Made by a program: the position numbers and the translations under genes
Origin: Melanopsichium pennsylvanicum
Taxonomy: Eukaryota > Basidiomycota > Ustilaginomycetes > Ustilaginales
DNA length: 64,000 bases
Assembly: GCA_900208305.1 (NCBI GenBank)
Contig: OAPG01000008.1
Location: 558,001-622,000 of the forward strand
Reading direction: 5' to 3'
Notes under the pieces: model-generated
Seen by the model: the letters and a program-made list of their open reading frames with translations, nothing else
What the model was told of the DNA's origin: nothing
Database searches by the model: none
In this document: positions 1-9,177 of the stretch, in pieces
How positions within the stretch are numbered: position 1 is the stretch's first letter
How the letters are laid out: every line of letters begins with the position of its first letter

Positions 1-425
1 CGTCTCAAAAAAAATCACATCTCATGCCATTCGTCGTTTGGTACAATCAACTACCGTTCCATGATTGTTCTACCTGATTTCAATTCGTCAACACAGTCTG
101 AGAACATATCGCACACCTATACACGCACAACCAAGAGTCATCAAGAGTGATGAGTCTGAAGAAAAGGAAAAGGAAAAGGAGACAAGAGGAGAGGATGAGA
201 AAAATGGTCGTAATAATTCGGTAACGAAAATGAAAAGGGTGTATGTGTGTTGTGATGGACGGGACCTTTTGGTGATGCTGATTCCATTCAAACCACGCGC
301 AGTTAAGGCGTATCTGTTGTGCAAACATCTGGTCTAATCCTTTTATTTTGATCAAATAACAAGCGTGCCCAATGCATTCTGTCTTGGAAACAGACCTCTC
401 CCCTCCCCGCTTAATGAGAGCAAGC
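1..425. other. Left-edge flank downstream of RPS20
   Basis: This stretch holds the 3' flank of RPS20. Short overlapping open frames are present on both strands, but none resembles a known protein or has a convincing start context. A purine-rich tract lies near 160-215. I see no RNA gene here. Confidence 0.5.
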
Positions 426-948
426 TTAGTTGGAGGAGAGGATGGTGACCTCGACCTCAACACCGGGTTCGAGGCTGATCGAAGTGATCTGCTTTACGAT
501 CTCGGAAGGCGAGTGGAGGTCGATGAGACGCTTGTGAATTCGCATCTCAAAGTGATCCCAGGTCTTAGAACCCTCACCACAGGGAGACTTTCGGGTGGTG
601 TGAGAAAGAACCTTGGTAGGCAAGCGAACGGGACCCTTGACTCGGAGTTGCTTGTCCTTGGATCGGTTGACAAGGTCAGAGCAAACTACAAAGCACAACA
701 ACAAAAACAACCACAAAGGGAAAAAAATAAAGGAAAAAAAGTGTGGCAGGCTGTTGTCAGAATATTGCTTCGGGGAAGAAGAGATGCGAAGAAGAAAGTT
801 GAACGGATTGTTAGGAATGCTAAGGTGGAAATGGCTTACCTTTCTCGAGGTTCTTGACGTTGCGCGAAGTGAGGGTGATGCGGATCTTGTGGATCTTGGC
901 AGCAGGAGCCGAAGCGTCCACATCCTTGTCCTTGGCGACGTAGCTCAT
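426..948 (-). CDS. RPS20: 40S ribosomal protein S20 (uS10), two exons
   Basis: Small-subunit ribosomal protein uS10, part of the 40S head. Exon 1 is 948-840 and starts [13 protein letters not shown], followed by [18 protein letters not shown]. The intron is 839-686 (donor GTAAGC, acceptor TTTGTAG, 154 bp). Exon 2 is 685-426 and carries [20 protein letters not shown], a [14 protein letters not shown] segment, [10 protein letters not shown] and the C-terminal EPGVEVEV. Splicing joins the codons as E-K-V-C-S-D-L and gives 122 residues, the normal length for fungal S20. The unspliced frame that runs upstream of exon 2 reads into the intron and is not the gene product. The gene is divergent from SWP1 and probably strongly expressed, as ribosomal protein genes are. 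Confidence 0.95.
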
Positions 949-1509
949 CTTGATTTAGTGTGAAGGTGGGGGGGAAAGGTTGGCGGTGAAGGATGAAAAC
1001 CAGCGGTGACCAAGGTATACTATGAAGAGTATGGAGGAGAAGACGTATGGTAGGTTAAGGCTGTTCGATTCGAGTAGCGTTGGTTGTAACATCAAAATTC
1101 GAATTGGCAAACGAGCTTGGCTCACAATTTTTCGGAACCGTCTCAGACGCGATTTCCAAGCCAATCAGAGGTCGAAGTTGCCGCAGCAAATTCAATCTGT
1201 GATACAAAAAGAATCGGGAATCGTAAAAAGCAAGATCTGACCTCAAACGGTTAAAGTTTGCTCGCACGAAAAGGGTAGCGATGTCATGAGAAAAGAAGAT
1301 CTGACGGCCAATCTTGCAGTATGGCAGTTTGAGTAGTTTGACAACCTCTGTTTAGTGTGCACGCGCCATCTGCCGGGTTGCGATTCCAATCCACTCTTGT
1401 GTATGAACTTGACATTGTTGCTTCACGTTTCCCATCCAACATTCCTTCACCACGCTACCTGGTCGCATCCTCTCTTGGCACTACGACAAAACAAAACTAT
1501 TATCGCAAG
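949..1509. promoter_or_regulatory. Divergent promoter region RPS20 / SWP1
   Basis: A 561-bp interval separates the start codons of RPS20 (minus) and SWP1 (plus), so it must contain both promoters. I see no clear TATA box. The 100 bases before SWP1 are rich in C and T, a common leader style in these genes. Small open frames here have no recognisable product. Confidence 0.5.
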
Positions 1510-2633
1510 ATGCGCCCAATAACTTTTCTTTTACCGACGCTGCTCCTCTCATTGCTACTTGTCGTCCACACAGATGCGGCATTAGCCGAACCCAAATTGA
1601 GCTATGTACTCAAGCAAGCCAAACTCGCTCTCTCTACCGTCGACGGATCCTCTCGACTTTCAAAAGAGTTCAGTACACACGCTGACTATTCGGACAACAC
1701 ACCGCCTTTCGATCTTAGCAGCCCGACTCAGTTAGAAAACGACGATGTGATCCGACTCACTTTTAGCCTCGGTGTACAAGGAGCCGTGGAGAAGAAGGAT
1801 GGGCCTGCGCTGGGTAAAGAACACGTACCCCATCAAGCATTTGTTGTTCTCGCAGCCGAGGACACTGAGGAGAACAATAGTGCGCACGCTTGGCCTTTGG
1901 TCGTTAAGCCAGCTACTGGCAAGGCCAGTTGGAACTTGGTAAGTGCTGCCCACCCCTCCATCCAGTTTGATCCGCTTTCGAATCCCCATTATTATGGTGA
2001 CACACAAATTTACTTACACTCGGGTTTCCTCTCTTTTGCTATCTATAACGATCTGACCAATGACAGAGAATGGATCGGATCCCCACAACATTGCTTCGAG
2101 CCCGGTCAGCCTTGACACTCTCGTTGCTCATTGGAAATTTCCCCATCACCTCATCTTCTGATGGATCCTATGCTCCCCTCTCGCTTCCTCTTCTCTCGAT
2201 CACTGCGCCTCTTAAACTGATCGAATCTGCTGCTTCATCTTCGACTGTCAACTCTCTTCGAGAAAAGGCTGAAAGGGAACAAGGCTTCCATGGCCTTGCC
2301 GAACACAAGCACACTTTTTCCAAACCTCCAACTGAAACTATGCCTTCCACCAAGATCTCAGGTCTCGCTTCACTCATCACCGTCGCCATCCCCTGGATGT
2401 TTTTGCTAGGCGCATTGGGAGTGATCAAACCACAGCTACACAGTCCGAGTGGAAAGGCTTTGGTTTTGTTGGCAAGTTTGGCAGGATTGGAGGCATTGGC
2501 AGTGAGGTACTGGGTTGGATTGACATTATTCAGCATGTTGCCCATATTCCTAGCTGGTGGATTGGTCACGATTGTAGTAGGTAGGAGTGCTCTTGGAGAG
2601 TTGAGAAAGAAGAGGCTCGCAGTGAGCACGTAA
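1510..2633 (+). CDS. SWP1: Oligosaccharyltransferase subunit Swp1 / ribophorin II-like, two exons
   Basis: Subunit of the ER oligosaccharyltransferase, which transfers the N-glycan to Asn-X-Ser/Thr. Exon 1 is 1510-1938 (143 codons). The intron is 1939-2066 (donor GTAAGT, CTGAC branch-like site, acceptor ACAG). Exon 2 is 2067-2633, joining in phase 0 for 331 residues. The protein starts MRPITFLLPTLLLSLLLVV, a clear signal peptide. A lumenal domain follows with DDVIRLTFSLG and PHQAFVVL, the pattern seen in ribophorin II. After the splice, ALTLSLLIGNF matches the family's domain end. Three hydrophobic segments near the C terminus are probable membrane spans, and the tail is basic (ELRKKR). A longer in-frame reading upstream lacks an ATG, so 1510 is chosen. 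Confidence 0.85.
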
Positions 2634-3560
2634 CACTTGAATCTTGAGCTATAATAAGCAAAGTCATTATCAGCTTCAAAGCGGTCTAATTCCAATGGTG
2701 CAATTGTTGTGCTGACCTTTGAGCCCCTGTGTAATGTCAGAAGCATTCAATCAAGCAGACTCGTTGATGAGACAGTGTTGAAGGCCAAAACCAAGCCGCT
2801 TCATGTCTCATTTGATCGGATCTGCAGAATTTTCGAAATACATCCTACCTTGGCACGCTAAATTTGTGTCTCAGACCATGTTGAGGTCAATGCAGTGACC
2901 GTGTCGAAGCTGATTTAGATCGAAAGCGTCTAAAGTGTGTGTGCAAACAAGTACGAGCAACTGACACGCCGAGATGGATGCGTGTTGGCTGATTTTCTGA
3001 GAGCACTTTTTAATTACATAGAAGCTTGGCAGAAGAAGCTGAGTGACAAGAGACCAACTTGGACACACACACACATACCTGTGCGTGCCTGAGTTGAGTG
3101 TAATTTTGAACTTGACTTGACTGGACCCTTTGCTGTGTTGGTTGAACACTACCGAGCGTCAAAGCTATTGTATCACGCGCTACCTTTTAACCATCATCAC
3201 ATAGACGCTCGAGCTTATAGCGTTGGGCCGTCAGATACCTCTGATAATAGGCCATCTCGGCTGCTTTTCGCCATACTTTTTCATGTTCATCGCAAGCATC
3301 CGACAAACAAAGATACCGCATTTTGGCTATATATACCCAGCACCATCTCAGCCCAATTCTCTTCACCCATACCATCAAGACGGCTGTCAAAAAACATATC
3401 ATCTTTCCATTAGAAAAGCCATTCAAACTGTCTGTTCTTATACATTTAATACTTGTCTAATGTCTATCTTTTCGACCAAACCAGCGAGTAGGCATACGAG
3501 ACATTACTACGCACCCATATCATCTTTTCAAGCTAGACGAGCTAGACGGGCTAGGTAACG
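2634..3560 (+). promoter_or_regulatory. SWP1 3' flank and promoter of the BTB gene
   Basis: This 927-bp interval contains no recognisable gene. A TATA-box-like TATATATA lies at 3328-3335, about 225 bp before the ATG at 3561. The near-repeat GCTAGACGAGCTAGACGGGCTAGG is split over 3532-3555, just before the start codon. A short CA tract is present at 3064-3075. Confidence 0.5.
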
Positions 3561-6500
3561 ATGTCTGCGTCTGCAGCAGCGCCAGACGATCGTCCAAGTC
3601 AGTCTAGTCGCAGCTTCGCAGCAGTTCGAGCCAGCGGCATGCCTGCTTCAGCCAACACAGACACCCGTATGAGGAGCGAATCATGCGCACCTGGACTCAT
3701 ATCAGCTCCACTCTCAGCAGCAGGCCCATCTCGAACTTCTACCACCTCACCTCCTCGCCGTCTACAGCAACATGATCCAGTCAGAGCCGCACAAGAACAA
3801 GCAACTCGGGTTTGGAGGGCAGATATGCGTCGCCTCCTCGAGCAAGCTGAGCAACGCTTCGCCGACGTCTGCTGGACCACTGCAACCCCGGACTCACAAG
3901 ACCAAGCCAACCTCGACTCTGACTTGGGTCATGTCACCTTTGCCGCTTCAAGCACAGGTCATATTGGCTCACATGAAGAACACGCCTCACCGATACCAAC
4001 ACCGCAACCGCAACCGCAACCGCAATCGCATGAATTTACAACCACTATACCCAGCCATTCGGCATCCGCTTCTTCAGCCACCTTCATCTGGGCTCACAAA
4101 GCCATTCTGTACGCAAGAGCACCAAACACTTTCCAAACGCGCTTTCTCAATCTACGCTCCCCTGCAGCCCAGTTGCAACATATCGGATCAACCGCAAGCC
4201 TGATCACCCTCCCATTGCAGGATGGCGGATCGCATCTGTCCTTAGCGTCAATTTTATCCTCCTCGACGCAGACCGGCGTCCAACTTCCTGACACTGTAGG
4301 AACATCATCGAATGCGAACAGCTTGTCAGGTCGACCAAGCGTCTCAGCCAAGCCTCGAAAGTCAATAAGAGGTACAGCCCCACCAAGTAGCTTCTCTATG
4401 AACAAATCCTCCTTACGCAAGCCCATCTCTCGATCCAGCATTTCCCGACCTTTACGTAGAGGCTCCATCGACGATGCGGCTTCGGTCGGCTTCACGACCA
4501 GCGATAGCGAGGGCGAAGGCGGACCAGCTTCCAGCCATGCCGCTCTTCGTCTCATCCATGCTCGTCAATCCCCTTCAGTTGACCCTGCATCGCTCACCTC
4601 ACCGTCGATGCTTTCCCAAACATCATCCTCATCAGCACGCAGAATTGTACCCGCACGCAAGCGGTCCTTCGCTTCCGTCGCCTCTACCGTCGAATCTCAC
4701 CTCACAGATAACTGCTCGGTCATCAGCAACGCAAGCACTCTTCGCGCACCAATATCACTCGCAGGAGTCAGCAAAGCATACTTTGAAGCTACCTTGCAGT
4801 ACTTTTACACTGGCGAAGAGGCAATGATCGACGCGTTCGAGTTCTTGTTCGAAGATAAGCTTGCTTCCGACTCCGAAGTTAGTCCGGAGGAGAAGCTCGA
4901 CAAACTTCGTTCCGATCTCACGTTCATGTGGCGAGGTAAGCTCTACTCGGACGTCAAAATAGTTCTTGGCGATGATGACAGCGATGGCACCTCGGACGGT
5001 GGGCAGCGTAAGAGAGGTCTGAACAAGATGCTTGACATTCCCGATGCCAACATGTCCGTCCTTTCCCTTGCCCAGACCGTCGACACTGACCGTGTTGATT
5101 CCGAATCCGAAGGTGATGAACTCACTTCCTTCAGCAGCCATCGTATGATCCTTGCCTCCCGCTCCCAATACTTTTCTTCCCTCCTCCTATCTCCTTATGC
5201 CGACTCCACTGCACCTGTGCTGCACCTACCGTCCCCACCATTCACCCCAGCCTCGCTCCACTTTACCCTCGGCTTCCTCTACACCGGCACCCTCTTCTTC
5301 TCTAACCGCACATTCGACCTCAGTACCGCATTTGCGCTGTGGCGAGCTGGCTCGTACCTTCAGATTGAGACGCTACAATCTCTCGTCGTAGCACTCATCG
5401 ATCGCGAATTCTGCCATGGTTTCCACTGCTCTCCACAGCCCTGCAGGAAATGCCTGAAGCGAGTGCCCAGAACCCTCGCGTTTGCAAGCAGTCCAGATGT
5501 GAGCGAAAGTGCGCTTCTCGAGCCAGCCTTGGGTGCTGTATCGGGTGAAAGCTTCGGGATGTATTGGGGAAAAGATATTGGTCAGCTCGACGTCATGCTT
5601 CAAGATCGGATTGTAGACTCGGTCTCTACACGGCTTCAAACCGATCCAACACAGGTGGTAGCCGTACTCCGCCAGTTGTCAATAGTTGGACAGAAGATCG
5701 ATACAGAGAGAAGCAGTCGCTGGGTGGAAAGTCTTCGATTGATGGCAGAGACGGTGGAGAATCGACTCCTGCCCGTCCTCAACGCAAACTTGGACAAGAT
5801 CGTACAGAGCAAACCTTGGTCGGACCTGTTGGATGGCGTAGGATCCCTGGGTGATGTGCTAGAAAAGTGTCTAGTGATGTTGATTGATAGACTGACGGAG
5901 AGTAAGGCTGCGAAAGTGTATCAAACTTTGGTGGGGCAGGTGCTGTTGCGAGAGCAAGGGTTTGAGATGGCAGCTAGTCGATCTGCGGTGGAGAATGCAA
6001 GAGCTAGCATATTGAGGTACCTGAAGAAGCGATGGATCAACGTCAGGGCTCTGAGAGGGTTTAATGGGTTGGACAAATGGTGCCTCCAAGAATTGGCTGA
6101 TGAGCTAGAGATGTCTACTCAAGATCTGATCTTGTCCGACGAGGCACCAGCAAAGGTAACGACACCGCCAAGCAGATTGTTGGCTGGTCGAAGAAGCTCT
6201 CCGCTCGCCTCAACGGGTACGCTGCCAACCGCAAGAGGTACAACCGCAAGATCCTCACTAGGCAACGCAGCTGGGACTCGATTAAGGACAACTTCAAGCG
6301 CCTCGACTGTCCCAACCGCAGCCTCACCAGTCCGACCGCCGTTGGTTCACGACGGAGAAAGAGTAGCAGGACCCAATCGCATGCGAGCAGCCGTCCTGAA
6401 TCGAAACGCCGCCAGAAACTCGGTAACTAACGGCCATCGCTCTCTGTCTTCTGCTTCGTCAACATCCTTGTCCTCACCCACCTCTCGCCCTGCGTCATCT

Positions 6501-8447
6501 TCTGGCGGTAGGATGACTGCTTCGTCGACGCCGAATGCAAGAACAGCGGTGACGGCATCGACAAGAGCATCTGGGTCGGATGTCTCCTCTTCAAGGTCCG
6601 CCGCACTTAATAAAGATAGAATTTCTGGAAAGCAAAGCCATAGGACTGCGAGCGGAGGCAGTGTTGCAAGTGTTCGCTCTGTCAATGGCAGTGCTAGTGC
6701 CGCTGCTAATGCCTCCCCTCGTCCCGCCTCAAGCGCGATTTTTAGCACCAGTGCTTCAGCGGCGCAGCGTTTCCCCACATCCACTGCAAACAACACGGGA
6801 CCTGGCACAGAAAAGGGGATTACACCGAAACGCAGCACAAGTGCGCTCCCGATACCACGCTCACCAGACACTGATAAGACGCCTACCAAAACGATTCGAC
6901 CGATCCGCTCCACTTCAACCCTGTCGCCTCGCACCCCTTGCGCCGCTGCACTTAAGTCCGACCCGTCGGTCGATCACAAAACAGCTTCCTCACTTGAGAT
7001 CACCTCGACAGCCCTGGCTCCACCGACGAAAGACATCGATCGAAACTTGTCCAACAACGATTTTGATTTTGTCACTGACGGCGTTGGTGATGGTAAAGCA
7101 AGAACAACTGGCGCTTTTACCGTTGATTCTGAACTCGCAAAAGTTGATGCAGGAGTAGCCGAAGCAAAGCAATCACCTTGTTCATCTTCCTGTTCCGCGG
7201 ACACAGCGATGAAGAAGGTAAGTAAGCCGGACCTTTGTCACAAGAGCTCTTTTCTCAGGGCCACGCCTGGACCGGGTGGAACTTTTTCGCTCTCCACTAC
7301 GGACAGTGGCCTTGGTGTGCATAAACAAGGGACAAGGACGTTGAGCAATGGGTCTGGTACAAAGTCTCCAGCTATGCATGCAGCGGTATCTGTAAAAACA
7401 TCTGGGGTTGGGTCTGGAGGAGTTCGGACGCGGATGTTGAGTAAGGGTCCAGTTTCAACATCGAAGAAGCCCATTGGTGGCGGTACGGACTCTGCACAGA
7501 TTGTAAAGCATGTCAAAGGTCGTATGCTTGGCAACGCATCGGGTTCGGGAGGTAAGACGTCAGCCACAGCTACGACAAAAATAGGTTCGGGCACGGAAGA
7601 AGCTACATGCGCGACAAAAACCTTGAGCAAATTGATCTCCGAAGATGATGCGATCGACCATCAACCATGTGCTCCGATGTCGAAGAGTGATTCGACGAGA
7701 ACCATCATGCAGGATGCAACTGCCACATCAGCGACAATTTCTAGTAGTACACCGGTGGTTGATGTTGTTGGTAGTGGTGATGGTGGTGGAATTGCTTTGA
7801 ATGTTGGCATAGCTTGTATTGTTCAACTCCACTTTTCATCCACAACAACGACAACAACAACAGCGTCATCAGGAGCAAGATGCAAATCTGGCCGTGATTC
7901 TTCTTGTTCTTCTTCATTTTCACCTTCAACTGGGGTGCTGTTGGGATCGAGTCAGAACAATTGCAAAGAACGAGGTGTTGGTATCGGTGGTTCTGGTGGG
8001 AATGGGTTTGGTGGGGTGAAAAAAGTGCATGCAGATATACGATATATTGGACCTATACATGGAGAAAAAGGTTGGTTTGTAGGTGTACAAACTGTCTTGT
8101 CGCCTTGCTTGTCAAGCATGATTAAAGAGGAGCGAAGTGAGGGAAGGATCAAATTTCTTAATCAAGGATGTTATCAGGGGTTGCGGTACTTTGCCACTTG
8201 TAAAGCAGATGGGATTGTGGAAAGCGAGGAACGGGTGGATCGGTTGGAAAGAAGAAAATATCTGTGGCGAAGAGTTTCGCCTCATACACCATTTAAGGAT
8301 CAGATTGAAGTTAAGATGGTGCAGACCAAACGACAAGCAGAGAAGACGGAAAACCAAGGACAGACGCACGAGCAAGAGAACAAGCATGAGGATGAAGTGT
8401 TGCAAATGTTTGTAAGGTCTGAAGATGTGGTTTGGATCGTACAATAA
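3561..8447 (+). CDS. Large double-BTB protein with a C-terminal CAP-Gly-like segment
   Basis: A 1628-residue protein with no intron seen. BTB domain 1 is split by low-complexity sequence: FADVCW near residue 99, FIWAHKAILYARAP near 175, and AYFEATLQYFYTGEE near 405. BTB domain 2 is more canonical: LYSDVKIVLGD near 461, SSHRMILASRSQYFSSLLL near 525, and a helical end near 610. A helical region follows to about 860. A very long Ser/Thr/Ala-rich, basic, probably disordered stretch runs from 870 to about 1480. Near 1490, HADIRYIGPIHGEKGWFVGV resembles the start of a CAP-Gly domain, and about 25 residues later QGLRYFATCKADGIV resembles its end. BTB domains mediate dimerisation or Cul3 binding, and CAP-Gly domains bind microtubule or EB1 tails, so a cytoskeletal adaptor is plausible but inferred. 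The final 200 residues are the least certain part of the model. Confidence 0.75.
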   Translation: MSASAAAPDDRPSQSSRSFAAVRASGMPASANTDTRMRSESCAPGLISAPLSAAGPSRTSTTSPPRRLQQHDPVRAAQEQATRVWRADMRRLLEQAEQRFADVCWTTATPDSQDQANLDSDLGHVTFAASSTGHIGSHEEHASPIPTPQPQPQPQSHEFTTTIPSHSASASSATFIWAHKAILYARAPNTFQTRFLNLRSPAAQLQHIGSTASLITLPLQDGGSHLSLASILSSSTQTGVQLPDTVGTSSNANSLSGRPSVSAKPRKSIRGTAPPSSFSMNKSSLRKPISRSSISRPLRRGSIDDAASVGFTTSDSEGEGGPASSHAALRLIHARQSPSVDPASLTSPSMLSQTSSSSARRIVPARKRSFASVASTVESHLTDNCSVISNASTLRAPISLAGVSKAYFEATLQYFYTGEEAMIDAFEFLFEDKLASDSEVSPEEKLDKLRSDLTFMWRGKLYSDVKIVLGDDDSDGTSDGGQRKRGLNKMLDIPDANMSVLSLAQTVDTDRVDSESEGDELTSFSSHRMILASRSQYFSSLLLSPYADSTAPVLHLPSPPFTPASLHFTLGFLYTGTLFFSNRTFDLSTAFALWRAGSYLQIETLQSLVVALIDREFCHGFHCSPQPCRKCLKRVPRTLAFASSPDVSESALLEPALGAVSGESFGMYWGKDIGQLDVMLQDRIVDSVSTRLQTDPTQVVAVLRQLSIVGQKIDTERSSRWVESLRLMAETVENRLLPVLNANLDKIVQSKPWSDLLDGVGSLGDVLEKCLVMLIDRLTESKAAKVYQTLVGQVLLREQGFEMAASRSAVENARASILRYLKKRWINVRALRGFNGLDKWCLQELADELEMSTQDLILSDEAPAKVTTPPSRLLAGRRSSPLASTGTLPTARGTTARSSLGNAAGTRLRTTSSASTVPTAASPVRPPLVHDGERVAGPNRMRAAVLNRNAARNSVTNGHRSLSSASSTSLSSPTSRPASSSGGRMTASSTPNARTAVTASTRASGSDVSSSRSAALNKDRISGKQSHRTASGGSVASVRSVNGSASAAANASPRPASSAIFSTSASAAQRFPTSTANNTGPGTEKGITPKRSTSALPIPRSPDTDKTPTKTIRPIRSTSTLSPRTPCAAALKSDPSVDHKTASSLEITSTALAPPTKDIDRNLSNNDFDFVTDGVGDGKARTTGAFTVDSELAKVDAGVAEAKQSPCSSSCSADTAMKKVSKPDLCHKSSFLRATPGPGGTFSLSTTDSGLGVHKQGTRTLSNGSGTKSPAMHAAVSVKTSGVGSGGVRTRMLSKGPVSTSKKPIGGGTDSAQIVKHVKGRMLGNASGSGGKTSATATTKIGSGTEEATCATKTLSKLISEDDAIDHQPCAPMSKSDSTRTIMQDATATSATISSSTPVVDVVGSGDGGGIALNVGIACIVQLHFSSTTTTTTTASSGARCKSGRDSSCSSSFSPSTGVLLGSSQNNCKERGVGIGGSGGNGFGGVKKVHADIRYIGPIHGEKGWFVGVQTVLSPCLSSMIKEERSEGRIKFLNQGCYQGLRYFATCKADGIVESEERVDRLERRKYLWRRVSPHTPFKDQIEVKMVQTKRQAEKTENQGQTHEQENKHEDEVLQMFVRSEDVVWIVQ

Positions 8448-9177
8448 CGTGATATCCTCTGGTGTTTTCTCCGAATCTTACACATACATTCACAATTTGA
8501 TTTCGAGATGGTTGTTCAAAGAGATGACCTTACGAAACGTTGTACCTTTTTTTAAATGTTGGTAAGATGAGATTTCACAATTTCAGAACAAAAAAAAAAA
8601 TCAAGTACTGACCGCCTGTGTGAAATGATGCAGTGAGTGATTTTGTGTACTGGTTTATACAGGGGTTGTACCTGAACTGAGGGGTATTATAACGATGAAA
8701 GAATTGAGCTGAACTTTGATGGGGGGGGGAAAAGACAGCTGAGACTATATATATGCAATTGGAATCCGGCTCCCCCTTTTTTATTTATTTTTTGACTTAA
8801 AATGGAACACTAAAATAAAAGTCATATAGAACAGTAGAGCAGAGATATAGAAAAACAGAAATACGTTTCTCATTATTTTTGCCTTTGAAATATTTTCAAA
8901 AACATTTCAACATATACACTAGTCATAATTAAAAAAAAATAAAAAAATAAAACACTTGAATAATTACGAAGATGAAATCAAAAATAATAATGATAATATA
9001 GTGAATCAAAAATCGAACAAATATGTCGATAATGTTAAAATAAAAAAAAATGTGTACTGGTTTTTATGTAATCTGAACAATGATAAATGATGAAAGTATA
9101 TTTATTGATGCGATGTGTTGGCGGGAGAGAAAAAATTGATCGTACTGAATTAATCATTTTTATTATTGTTATTTTTT
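8448..9177. other. AT-rich convergent 3' flanks
   Basis: This 730-bp region lies between two converging genes. It is strongly AT-rich with many A and T homopolymers (for example 8592-8600 and 8932-8947) and a short G tract near 8722. It most likely holds both 3' untranslated regions and terminators. No gene is visible. Confidence 0.55.

Noticed and set aside
426..923. A continuous 165-residue frame over RPS20
   Set aside because: Its N-terminal half reads through the intron. The S20 exon 1 is in another frame upstream, and the GTAAGC..TAG intron restores a full-length S20.
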